DNA of 6,703 bases from an uncultured Gemmiger sp. GTDB taxonomy: Bacteria; Bacillota; Clostridia; Oscillospirales; Ruminococcaceae. The position numbers and the translations under genes are program-made. Location of the stretch: assembly GCA_934502625.1 (NCBI GenBank), contig CAKSUQ010000038.1, positions 1 to 6,703 of the forward strand, read 5' to 3'. The notes under the pieces were generated by a model, which did no database searches, was not told the DNA's origin, and saw only the letters and a program-made list of their open reading frames with translations. This document shows, piece after piece, positions 1 to 5,941 of the stretch; positions within the stretch are counted from its first letter, which is position 1; each line of letters begins with the position of its first letter.

Positions 1-2244
1 GCGGACTCTAACGGCCGGTATTACTATATTAAGGACGGCGATACCGTCTGGAATCCCGGCTGGCAGCCCACCCAGACCGAGCTGGACAGCTATGAGTGCC
101 GCCACGGTCTCGGGTACAGCATCATTACCGGCAAAAAGAACGGTTTGACCGCGAAGCTGGAGCTGTTTGTGCCGGTAGGCGACAACTGCGAGATCGACCG
201 TCTGCTGCTGACCAACGAGGGTAATGTACCGAAATCGTTTACTGTATTCAGCTATGTAGAGTTCTGTTTGTGGAACGCTGTGGACGATTCCACCAACTTC
301 CAGCGCAATTTTTCGACAGGCGAGGTCGAGGTCGAGGGCAGCACGATCTATCACAAGACCGAGTATCGCGAGCGCCGCGACCACTACGCTTTTTTCACTG
401 TCAACGCGCCAGTAGATGGCTTTGACACCAGCCGCGACGCCTTTTTGGGCGCATGGCGCAGCAACGCCAACCCGGAGGTCGTGGAAAACGGCAGCTGCAC
501 CAACTCCGTGGCACATGGCTGGGCGCCCGTTGGCGTGCATCAAGTCAATGTCACCCTGCAGCCCGGCGAAAGCCGCAGCCTGATTTTTGTTTTGGGTTAT
601 ATCGAAAACCCGGAGGACGAGAAGTGGGCCGCGCCCGGCGTCATCAATAAGACCCGCGCCCAGGCGATGGCTGCCCGCTATGCCACCGATGCGCAGGTCG
701 ACGCCGCGCTTGCCAAACTGCACGACCACTGGAACAACCTGCTGTCCACCTACTCGGTCAAGAGCAGCGATGAAAAGCTCGACCGCATGGTCAATATCTG
801 GAACCAGTACCAGTGCATGGTCACCTTCAACATGAGCCGCTCTGCCAGCTATTATGAGAGCGGCACCGGCCGCGGTATGGGCTTCCGCGATTCCTGTCAG
901 GATCTGCTCGGCTTTGTGCATCTGATCCCCGCCCGCGCGCGGGAGCGCATTCTGGACATTGCCGCCACCCAGTTCCCCGATGGCAGCGCCTACCACCAGT
1001 ACCAGCCGCTGACGAAAAAGGGCAACATGGACATCGGCTCCGGCTTCAACGATGACCCGCTGTGGCTGATCGCCGCCGTGTACGCCTACCTGGGCGAGAC
1101 GGGTGACTACTCCATTTTGGACGAATCGGTTGATTTTGACAACGATCACAGCCTTGCACAGCCGCTTCTTGAGCACCTGCGCCGCAGCTTTGGCTATCTG
1201 CGCACCCACAAGGGCCCGCACGGTCTGCCGCTGATCGGGCGCGCCGACTGGAACGACTGCCTGAACCTGAACTGCTTCAGCAAGGAGCCGGGCGAGAGCT
1301 TCCAGACCACCGGCCCGAGCGAGGGTCCCGTGGCCGAGAGCGTGTTCATTGCCGGCATGTATGTCAAATACGGCAACGCCTTTGCCGAAATTCTGGATGC
1401 CACCGGTCACGCGGACGAGGCCGCCGCCGTGCGTGCTGAGGTTGCAGAGATGGAACACACCGTGCTGACTGCCGGTTGGGATGGAAGGTGGTTCCGACGC
1501 GCCTACGATGCCTTTGGCCATGTGATCGGCGGTGAGGAATGTGAGGAAGGCAAGATCTTCATCGAGCCGCAGGGCATGTGCGTCATGGCGGGCATCGGCG
1601 TAAACACTGGCGAGGCCGTGACCGCTCTGCAGAGCGTAAAAGACAAGCTGGACACCAAGTACGGCATTGTGCTGCTGCAGCCTGCCTACACGCGGTATCA
1701 TCTGGAGCTGGGCGAAATTTCCAGCTATCCCCCGGGATACAAGGAAAATGCCGGCATCTTCTGTCACAACAACCCATGGGTCAGCTGCGCCGAGACTGTT
1801 GTCGGCCACGGCGACCGTGCGTTTGAAATCTACAAAAAGACCTGTCCGGCGTACATCGAGGATATCAGCGAGATTCACCGCACCGAGCCGTATGTCTACA
1901 GCCAGATGGTAGCAGGACGCGATGCAGCGACCTTTGGCGAGGCAAAAAACAGCTGGCTGACCGGCACCGCCGCCTGGACGTTTGTGGATGTGAGCCAGTA
2001 CATTCTGGGCATCCAGCCCACGCTGGCCGGGCTGAAGATCGACCCCTGCATCCCGCACGAGATGGACGGCTTTACCCTGCGCCGTGTCTGGCGCGGGGCA
2101 ACCTACGAAATCGTTGTGGAGAACCCTGACCATCTGGAAAAGGGCGTCAAAGCCATGACCGTGGACGGCAAGCCTGTAAGCGGCAACATCCTCTCCCCTG
2201 CTCCCGCCGGCTCGACCGTAGAGGTCAAGGTCATCATGGGCTGA
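1..2244 (+). CDS. Cellobiose phosphorylase (GH94), 5'-partial
   Basis: Cytosolic inverting phosphorolysis of cellobiose to alpha-glucose 1-phosphate and glucose. The frame is open from base 1 to TGA 2242-2244 (747 residues), so the TTG at 145 is internal and the start lies outside the window. Key motifs fit GH94: DWNDCLNL with the probable general-acid Asp at 1255-1257 (window residue 419), and GRGMGFRD with Arg 291 and Asp 297, the probable subsite -1 residues. The 122-residue spacing from Asp 297 to Asp 419 equals that between D368 and D490 of the Cellvibrio gilvus enzyme (numbering from memory), implying about 71 residues missing at the N-terminus. FCHNNPW (His 589) is the likely phosphate-site motif. 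There is no in-window signal peptide evidence. Two stem-loops follow the stop codon. Substrate assignment to cellobiose rather than a longer cellodextrin or chitobiose rests on overall resemblance and length (about 815 residues). Confidence 0.95.
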   Translation, partial: ADSNGRYYYIKDGDTVWNPGWQPTQTELDSYECRHGLGYSIITGKKNGLTAKLELFVPVGDNCEIDRLLLTNEGNVPKSFTVFSYVEFCLWNAVDDSTNFQRNFSTGEVEVEGSTIYHKTEYRERRDHYAFFTVNAPVDGFDTSRDAFLGAWRSNANPEVVENGSCTNSVAHGWAPVGVHQVNVTLQPGESRSLIFVLGYIENPEDEKWAAPGVINKTRAQAMAARYATDAQVDAALAKLHDHWNNLLSTYSVKSSDEKLDRMVNIWNQYQCMVTFNMSRSASYYESGTGRGMGFRDSCQDLLGFVHLIPARARERILDIAATQFPDGSAYHQYQPLTKKGNMDIGSGFNDDPLWLIAAVYAYLGETGDYSILDESVDFDNDHSLAQPLLEHLRRSFGYLRTHKGPHGLPLIGRADWNDCLNLNCFSKEPGESFQTTGPSEGPVAESVFIAGMYVKYGNAFAEILDATGHADEAAAVRAEVAEMEHTVLTAGWDGRWFRRAYDAFGHVIGGEECEEGKIFIEPQGMCVMAGIGVNTGEAVTALQSVKDKLDTKYGIVLLQPAYTRYHLELGEISSYPPGYKENAGIFCHNNPWVSCAETVVGHGDRAFEIYKKTCPAYIEDISEIHRTEPYVYSQMVAGRDAATFGEAKNSWLTGTAAWTFVDVSQYILGIQPTLAGLKIDPCIPHEMDGFTLRRVWRGATYEIVVENPDHLEKGVKAMTVDGKPVSGNILSPAPAGSTVEVKVIMG

Positions 2245-2262
2245 CCGCCCGCCTTCTGCTGC

Positions 2263-2307
2263 AAAGGGGCTGTTGCACAAGGAAAAAACAAGTGTAGCAG
2301 CCCCTTT
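2263..2307 (+). terminator. Stem-loop after cellobiose phosphorylase
   Basis: A 16-bp stem (AAAGGGGCTGTTGCAC pairing with 2292-2307, two G-U pairs) closes a 13-base A-rich loop, 18 bases past the stop codon. The T tract is short (TTTA), so it is a plausible but not ideal intrinsic terminator. It may work together with the next hairpin. Confidence 0.6.
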
Positions 2308-2380
2308 ACGGATAAATGTTTCCAAAAGCACCAAAACACTCGCCATAGACCCCCCCTAATTTTCAAAAAACAGATAACGC

Positions 2381-2435
2381 AAACAGGCCCCTCTGAATAA
2401 CGATTGTTTTTCAGAGGGACCTGTTTTCCAATTTT
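2381..2435 (+). terminator. Strong intrinsic terminator
   Basis: Arms 2381-2397 and 2410-2426 pair over 17 positions with one C/A mismatch (2388/2419) around a 12-base loop. A T-rich tail (TTTTCCAATTTTT) follows on the plus strand. On the minus strand the mismatch becomes a G-U pair, so the structure could also stop leftward transcription. It is probably the main terminator of the cellobiose phosphorylase transcript. Confidence 0.7.
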
Positions 2436-2805
2436 TCAAAAATCAGAAATTCAGGTATGCTTTAGGCTGAATCAAATGCAGATTTTGCAATCTGCTGTTG
2501 TACTTTGCCAGCAGGTGAGCAATGTTTGGGAAAGCCCCCAAAACAGAAGCTCCGCCAGGACTTTGACCTCACCGCCCGTAAGGAACAGTTTGGAATTCCG
2601 ATTGATCGGTGTATTGCGCTCTTGCCAGTCGTTCATTTTTCAATTTGTTTGCAGTGGCTTGCCTAAGATAAATTTCTTCTGCAGCAAAGTCCTTAACCTT
2701 TTTGCTGATGTGCAGCATACTTTTCCATAGTTAGCTATGCATAACCGTTCGGGTGCTTTATGATGCGGGAGCCTTCTTCGGAATCTCTGAAAGCGCCTAA
2801 GATTC
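2436..2805. other. Gene-poor spacer, no convincing gene
   Basis: About 370 bases of lower GC than the flanking metabolic gene. A 108-codon plus frame (2404-2730) begins inside the terminator hairpin and looks like no protein. On the minus strand, 2718 down to 2443 is open for 92 codons except for a single TGA at 2569-2571. Its first part reads like a helical, Lys/Glu/Ala-rich protein end and could be a decayed gene, but I do not recognise it. No RNA gene or transposase was seen. Confidence 0.5.
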
Positions 2806-2834
2806 TTGACAGCGATAACGGCTGGGCGTATTAT
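2806..2834 (+). promoter_or_regulatory. Near-consensus sigma-A promoter
   Basis: TTGACA (2806-2811) and TATTAT (2829-2834) are separated by exactly 17 bases, matching 11 of 12 consensus positions. The predicted start is near 2841, pointing at the broken hydrolase remnant. A terminator hairpin begins only about 7 bases after that start, so full-length transcription would need read-through. It may originally have driven the hydrolase/methyltransferase cluster. Confidence 0.65.
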
Positions 2835-2847
2835 TGGGCTAGAAGGA

Positions 2848-2867
2848 CCGCTGAAAAGCGGCTTTTT
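2848..2867 (+). terminator. Short intrinsic terminator or attenuator
   Basis: CCGCT-GAAA-AGCGG forms a 5-bp stem with a GAAA tetraloop, followed by CTTTTT. It lies immediately downstream of the predicted start from the 2806-2834 promoter, and would release an RNA of under 30 bases or act as an attenuator. Confidence 0.5.
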
Positions 2868-2873
2868 ATAAGG

Positions 2874-2901
2874 TTGAAAGTTAGCTTTATCTAACTTTCA
2901 G
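2874..2901. repeat. Perfect inverted repeat TGAAAGTTAG/CTAACTTTCA
   Basis: Arms TTGAAAGTTAG and CTAACTTTCA(G) form a 10-11 bp stem with a CTTTAT loop. No T tract follows on either strand, so a terminator is unlikely. The spaced GTTAG-N6-CTAAC dyad, downstream of a promoter, could be a repressor operator; DtxR-family sites have a similar look, but this is only a guess. Otherwise it is a leader hairpin. Confidence 0.45.
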
Positions 2902-2920
2902 TTCTGTCCTACGCATAGAA

Positions 2921-3307
2921 ATGTGTCTTTGCTTACAGGCAGAAAACAAAAAGATCGAAGCCTACCTCAAGACCCGCTGCGGTGGTCACATTCAGGCAGC
3001 CTACGGCTGTTCGCTGGGCGGATCGTTTGTTGGGTTGTTGGTGGCACGGCAGAATATCCACATAGCCTACGGCATTCTGGGCAGCTCTGATTTGGATCAG
3101 GCATCGCTGCTGGCGGCAAAACTGCAGGCTGATTTTCTGCTGCCGTTGATTGCCCCCGTGGTGCGGGATGGAAAGCTCAAGGCAAAATTTCTCCAAAAGC
3201 GTCTGGATAAACGTGCCAGAGAGTTGGGGGATTGTGTCAAGGCCTTTCTGAAAATGTTCGGCGAGGCCCGCCCGTATGTGACTGGACGCAAATTATCAAC
3301 GGTATGA
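2921..3307 (+). pseudogene. Alpha/beta hydrolase fragment, N- and C-truncated
   Basis: The frame carries the central part of an alpha/beta hydrolase: a helix ending in TRCGGH, then the nucleophile elbow YGCSLGGS with the presumed catalytic Ser at codon 3011-3013. The expected first 60-odd residues, with the HG-type oxyanion motif seen in the intact paralogue downstream, are absent. The ATG at 2921 has no ribosome binding site, and homology seems to begin only around 2939. The acid and His of the catalytic triad are also missing, because about 250 bases past the elbow the reading switches to a methyltransferase tail in another frame (from about 3283); the hydrolase frame stops at 3305-3307. 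It resembles the 4252-5025 hydrolase in type but is clearly diverged. Substrate unknown; almost certainly inactive. Confidence 0.7.
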
Positions 3308-3420
3308 CCATCTACACGGATACTGCGCTGAAAGCATATCTGGAACAAGCAGGATTTTGTAAGATGCAGCGCCACAAAAACAAAAATGGCTGGCTGCGCG
3401 TTACGGCGCAAAAGCGGTGA
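3283..3420 (+). pseudogene. C-terminal remnant of a class I SAM methyltransferase
   Basis: Forty-five codons from Trp 3283 to the TGA at 3418-3420 read like the end of a UbiE/Methyltransf_11-type enzyme: a GMTIYTDT strand, an ALKAYLEQAGF helix (the usual 'L..AGF' element) and a final GWLRVTAQK strand. The SAM-binding N-terminal part is gone. The fragment is joined out of frame (+1 class versus +2 class) to the hydrolase remnant, so a deletion probably removed the end of one gene and the start of the next. It ends 22 bases before the intact methyltransferase, the spacing of an operon. Confidence 0.6.
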
Positions 3421-3428
3421 AATAGCGT

Positions 3429-3435
3429 AAGGAGG
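3429..3435 (+). promoter_or_regulatory. Strong ribosome binding site AAGGAGG
   Basis: AAGGAGG stands 7 bases before ATG 3443 and fixes the start of the methyltransferase. It is the best Shine-Dalgarno sequence in the window. Confidence 0.85.
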
Positions 3436-3442
3436 ACGGAAC

Positions 3443-4129
3443 ATGGAACGAAAAGAAGCGATTCGCAGCGCCTATCGGCTGACAGGCGGCAACAATTTTT
3501 ATGACGGTATGATCACCTGCTCGACCTTTAGCGGAAAAGCGGTATGCCGCTTGGTGTGGGATATGAACAAGGCGGAAAACGATGCCTATCTGGAAAAGGC
3601 GCTGTCCGGCATTCCGGAGAATTTCTCCGGCAGGCTGCTGGAGGTGCCGGTGGGAACCGGTATTCTGACCATGCCGCTTTACAAGACGCTGCCCAAGGCG
3701 GACATTACCTGTCTGGATTATTCAGCGGATATGATGGGGCAGGCGCAGGAAAAGGCGGAACGTCTGCATCTGCAAAATGTGACCTTTCAGCAGGGGGATG
3801 TGGGGGCGCTGCCCTTTGCGGACGGCGCGTTTGACGTAGTTTTGTCGCTGAACGGCTTTCACGCATTCCCGGATAAGGAGGCTGCTTACCGGGAGGTGTT
3901 CCGGGTTCTGAGACCCGGAGGCACCTTCTGCGGCTGCTTTTATGTGGCGGGCGAGCAGAAGCGGACGGACTGGTTCGTCCGGCATATATATGAAAAGGCG
4001 GGGTTCTTCACACCGCCCTATGAAACGACCGTCAGTTTGAAAAACCAGTTGGAAAAACGGTACGCAGCCGTAACACTGGGAACCGTGAAGAGTATGGTAT
4101 GGTTCGTCTGCCGGAAAGGAACTCAATGA
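3443..4129 (+). CDS. Class I SAM-dependent methyltransferase
   Basis: A soluble 228-residue enzyme of the UbiE/Coq5 or Methyltransf_11 type that would transfer a methyl group from S-adenosylmethionine to a small molecule; the acceptor cannot be told. Visible motifs: SAM motif I LLEVPVGTG (65-73), the acidic end of strand beta-2 LDYS (Asp 92), motif II GDVGALPFADGAFDVVLS (118-135), and REVFRVLRPGG (150-160). The N-terminal 'NNFYDGMIT' stretch and the helical lid resemble the small-molecule branch of the family rather than rRNA methylases. Motif I has Pro (VPVGTG) in place of the more usual Gly or Ala, which is tolerated in related proteins. Its stop codon overlaps the ATG of a small ORF, and an alpha/beta hydrolase follows. 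No promoter is seen directly upstream, so it may depend on transcription through the broken genes. Confidence 0.88.
   Translation: MERKEAIRSAYRLTGGNNFYDGMITCSTFSGKAVCRLVWDMNKAENDAYLEKALSGIPENFSGRLLEVPVGTGILTMPLYKTLPKADITCLDYSADMMGQAQEKAERLHLQNVTFQQGDVGALPFADGAFDVVLSLNGFHAFPDKEAAYREVFRVLRPGGTFCGCFYVAGEQKRTDWFVRHIYEKAGFFTPPYETTVSLKNQLEKRYAAVTLGTVKSMVWFVCRKGTQ
4113..4120 (+). promoter_or_regulatory. Ribosome binding site GGAAAGGA inside methyltransferase end
   Basis: GGAAAGGA sits 5 bases before ATG 4126. The same octamer at the same 5-base spacing precedes the hydrolase start at 4252, which argues that the small ORF at 4126 is really translated. Confidence 0.5.
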
Positions 4130-4209
4130 AAGTCTGCAAGTACTGCCTTGACCGCGGGCGGCTGCAAATACATTTTACTTATGTTGGTGTGCGTTGCAGT
4201 CCTTCGTAA
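4126..4209 (+). CDS. Putative 27-residue Cys-containing small protein
   Basis: ATG overlaps the methyltransferase stop (ATGA), a typical translational-coupling arrangement, and has a good ribosome binding site 5 bases upstream. The product begins MKVCKYC and has Cys at 4, 7 and 24, a basic, non-hydrophobic middle and no membrane segment. A CxxC pair near the start could bind metal, but with three Cys this is uncertain. It may instead be a leader whose translation couples the methyltransferase to the hydrolase 42 bases on, the decayed start of a lost gene, or chance. I recognise no family. Confidence 0.35.
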   Translation: MKVCKYCLDRGRLQIHFTYVGVRCSPS

Positions 4210-4238
4210 GGCGGCTGTTGAGATAGTGTGTTCACTAC

Positions 4239-4246
4239 GGAAAGGA
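4239..4246 (+). promoter_or_regulatory. Ribosome binding site deciding the hydrolase start
   Basis: GGAAAGGA lies 5 bases before ATG 4252, so that ATG is chosen over the in-frame GTG at 4228, which has no comparable site. A small dyad TAGTG-TGTT-CACTA (4224-4237) sits just upstream and overlaps the rejected GTG; it may be an operator or a weak hairpin. Confidence 0.7.
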
Positions 4247-4251
4247 CTACG

Positions 4252-5025
4252 ATGAAATTTAAGACATTTGGAAATCGGAATGATCCCGCTGTTTTGTTTT
4301 TTCATGCTATGGGTGTGACGGGGGAGAGCAGCGAACCGGTTGCGAAATACTTACAGGATAGGTATTTCTGCATTTTACCAACCTCCACCGTGTACTGCAA
4401 TGGGCAGAAATATGTCAGCAAAGAGAACGAGGTTTGTCAGGTGGAAGAATACCTGAAATCTCAGGGAGTGGAACACCTTGAAATGGTTGTGGCTTCTTCG
4501 ATCGGTGCCGATCTTGCCATGGCGTTTTTGACAAGCACGAAGCTGCCTATCGGACACGCTTACTTCGACGGCGGGCAGTTTGCGCAAATCGGAAAAGGTA
4601 CGCGCCGCATTATGACGCCGTTCCTGTATTTCGCTATCAGGAGCCTGTACTGGTCGAAGGGCGGCACACTGAAAAAGATTCTGTGGTGTGACGATGATTC
4701 TATAAAGCCGTATTTTATAGCCGCAGGGGAAAATCTGACCTATACAAATTTGCGGCGGCATATTCTGGACAGTCTGGAGGACAAACCCTTTCCGTCCCTT
4801 CCCGAAGAACTGCAAAAGCATATCTATTTCGAGTTTGGCAGCATAGAAGATCATTTCAAATACCGCCAGACAGTGATGGAAGCCTATCCCTGCGGCCATT
4901 ATCCCGTGTTTGAGGGATACGATCATATGCAATATCAGATTCGTGATCCGAAGGGCTTTGCTGAAATGCTGGCATATATCGCTGAGCATGACGGTATGCC
5001 GAAACTGCCCTTTGTCAGAAAGTGA
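4252..5025 (+). CDS. Alpha/beta hydrolase
   Basis: A soluble 257-residue alpha/beta-fold hydrolase, probably an esterase or amidase-like enzyme of unknown substrate. After strand beta-3 comes FFHAMGVTG (17-24), with the oxyanion-hole HAMG. The nucleophile elbow is ASSIG (81-85), Ser 83 being the presumed nucleophile; Ala replaces the first Gly of GxSxG. A helical cap (about 105-175, rich in aromatic and Lys residues) follows, then the probable acid in FGSIED (195-200) and the catalytic His in YDHMQY (His 225). All three triad positions are therefore accounted for, so it is likely active. It is the second gene of a compact run: the preceding methyltransferase and small ORF end 42 bases upstream, and another methyltransferase starts 9 bases downstream. 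GC is visibly lower than in the cellobiose phosphorylase and GltD genes, suggesting transfer. Confidence 0.82.
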   Translation: MKFKTFGNRNDPAVLFFHAMGVTGESSEPVAKYLQDRYFCILPTSTVYCNGQKYVSKENEVCQVEEYLKSQGVEHLEMVVASSIGADLAMAFLTSTKLPIGHAYFDGGQFAQIGKGTRRIMTPFLYFAIRSLYWSKGGTLKKILWCDDDSIKPYFIAAGENLTYTNLRRHILDSLEDKPFPSLPEELQKHIYFEFGSIEDHFKYRQTVMEAYPCGHYPVFEGYDHMQYQIRDPKGFAEMLAYIAEHDGMPKLPFVRK

Positions 5026-5034
5026 GTTGCCTTT

Positions 5035-5277
5035 ATGAAATACAAAATTGAGAAAAACACCGTGCAGGAGACGTTGATTCTTCCGCTGTATTCCCGGAAA
5101 CTGTGTACCGAACTGTACCCAAACCTCTATCAGGATGAAACAGCGGTGCGTCTGATTGATGAAATCGACTACGACTTTTCAGAGGCAGAGAAGAATTCCC
5201 GCAGCCTGATGCAGCGCTTTGGCGCGCTGGAGGTCGCCATGCGGCAGAATGACCTTGCCTTTGAGGTGCAGGCGTAG
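5035..5277 (+). pseudogene. Truncated PPM/LCMT-like SAM methyltransferase
   Basis: The first 80 codons match in style the N-terminus of the leucine-carboxyl-methyltransferase-like (PPM1/TcmP) family: a 'TLILPLYSRK' helix, 'AVRLIDEIDYDF', then a Ser/Arg helix with MQRFGALEVAMRQ. The family's SAM motif (usually VVNLGCGLDTR-like) comes just after this point and is absent, since a TAG follows FEVQA and the DNA runs into a tRNA terminator. A full protein would be about 270 residues, so this is a nonfunctional stump. The start has only a weak Shine-Dalgarno and lies 9 bases after the hydrolase stop, consistent with translational coupling. The break is a deletion or recombination junction near 5270-5278. 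Confidence 0.75.
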
Positions 5278-5316
5278 AAAAAAACTCGTTGAAACTTGTC
5301 GTTTCAACGAGCTTTT
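5278..5316 (-). terminator. Terminator of the tRNA-Met remnant
   Basis: An 11-bp perfect stem (CTCGTTGAAAC at 5285-5295 with 5301-5311) closes a TTGTC loop. Read leftward it is followed by seven T (5284 down to 5278), a textbook intrinsic terminator right after the tRNA 3' end. Read rightward it has only CTTTT, so it may also stop the methyltransferase transcript. Confidence 0.8.
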
Positions 5317-5318
5317 GT

Positions 5319-5363
5319 TGGTTGCGGAGACAGGACTTGAACCTGCGACCTCCGGGTTATGAG
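5319..5363 (-). tRNA. 3' half of tRNA-Met(CAU), truncated; probable att site
   Basis: On the minus strand this reads as anticodon loop CTCATAA (5363-5357, anticodon CAU), anticodon-stem 3' strand CCCGG, a 5-base variable loop, a full T arm (GCAGG TTCAAGT CCTGT), acceptor 3' strand CTCCGCA, discriminator A and an encoded CCA (5321-5319). The anticodon-stem 5' strand should lie at 5364-5368 but the sequence there (AAATC) cannot pair, and the D arm and 5' acceptor strand are missing. The identity therefore stops exactly at the loop edge. This is a nonfunctional half-gene of the kind left at one end of an element that integrates into a tRNA anticodon loop. Because the terminator follows it, this copy is probably the original gene's 3' end, placing the element to the right. 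Confidence 0.85.
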
Positions 5364-5490
5364 AAATCTAAAATTCGTGCGTTACAGTGCTGTTTTGTTG
5401 GGTTTGGTGGTATTGCGTACCAAGGCTCAGAATGGGTTTTGTCCCATGTGTACAAAAGGGTGCTGCATCGTGCTGACCCGTCCCAAACCC

Positions 5491-5513
5491 TTTTGGGGGC
5501 AGTTTTGGGGGCA
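5491..5513. repeat. Tandem 11-base repeat TTTTGGGGGCA
   Basis: Two copies, 5491-5501 and 5503-5513, with a 12-base period, 128 bases inside the tRNA-half breakpoint. Spaced short direct repeats near an attachment site are typical of integrase arm-binding sites, but an accidental G-rich repeat cannot be excluded. Confidence 0.4.
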
Positions 5514-5780
5514 AATCTGCGAGACGGTTTCTGGCTTGCACCGCTCAAATAAATGCGCAGCTTTGGTCTCATTGAGAAATTTGAATACCAGTCTCACAGG
5601 GTTCTCACGCAGGAAAAGCCTCACGAGCCAGTATATAAGTTTTACTCTCTGGCAAGAAGTTGTACGAAAGTACCACGCCACAGCAGCCCCACACACCGCC
5701 CCTGTCGCCGCGAGAAACGCCCCTGTTTGGGCGCATTCGCACCACATCGGCGCGGTACTCGTCCGGCCATATACCGCCCC

Positions 5781-5807
5781 AAAATTCCCGCTTTCCGGGG
5801 ATTTTTT
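5781..5807 (+). terminator. Intrinsic terminator, plus strand
   Basis: ATTCCCG-CTTTC-CGGGGAT forms a 7-bp stem (one G-T pair) extended by A/T pairs to 10, with six T (5802-5807) after it. It is a standard Gram-positive terminator although no gene precedes it on the plus strand. Read leftward it is weaker (TTTT after the stem) but could end GltD-gene transcription. Confidence 0.6.
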
Positions 5808-5821
5808 GTTTTGCCATAATG

Positions 5822-5860
5822 GGATTTACCTAGACGGGATTTTCCTGTACAGGTAAATCC
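5822..5860. repeat. Long hairpin GGATTTACCT/AGGTAAATCC
   Basis: Perfect 10-bp outer arms (5822-5831 and 5851-5860) enclose a second 6-bp stem (ACGGGA with TCCTGT, one G-T pair, 3-base loop), giving an almost continuous hairpin. It has no T tract. It lies just before the ATG of a minus-strand frame at 5817 and between the inverted repeats at 5636 and 5994. It may be an operator, a nicking or replication hairpin, or part of the MITE-like unit. Confidence 0.45.
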
Positions 5861-5911
5861 AACACAAATAAATAACTAAATAAATAAAATACTAAGATAC
5901 TATCGTATCCT

Positions 5912-5941
5912 ATCCGTAAAACTACAAAAAACGGATTTTTC
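5912..5941 (+). terminator. Weak terminator-like hairpin
   Basis: ATCCGT (5912-5917) pairs with ACGGAT (5931-5936) over a 13-base A-rich loop, followed by TTTTT. The stem is only 6 bp, so function is doubtful. Confidence 0.25.

Noticed and set aside
145..147. TTG as start of the cellobiose phosphorylase
   Set aside because: The same frame is open to base 1 and upstream residues (GRYYYIKDG...WNPGWQPTQ) belong to the family, so the gene is simply cut by the window edge.
2404..2730. 108-codon plus-strand frame
   Set aside because: It begins in the terminator loop, lacks a ribosome binding site and has no recognisable sequence.
2760..2894. 44-codon plus-strand frame (MMREPSSESLK...)
   Set aside because: It overlaps the 2806-2834 promoter, the 2848-2867 terminator and the dyad, and has no ribosome binding site.
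4148..4176. TTGACC with CATTTT as a promoter for the hydrolase
   Set aside because: The -10 match is poor and the gene is explained by operon spacing.
4228..4230. GTG as start of the hydrolase
   Set aside because: No ribosome binding site; ATG 4252 has GGAAAGGA at 5 bases and gives a normal N-terminus.
4375..4989. 204-codon minus-strand frame
   Set aside because: Shadow of the hydrolase gene, with Cys/His-rich non-protein-like composition.
5289..5552. Plus-strand frame with [13 protein letters not shown]
   Set aside because: This peptide is the well-known false translation of the antisense of a tRNA 3' half, not a protein.
5359..5856. 165-codon plus-strand frame
   Set aside because: It starts within the tRNA anticodon region, runs through repeats and a terminator and shows no domain.
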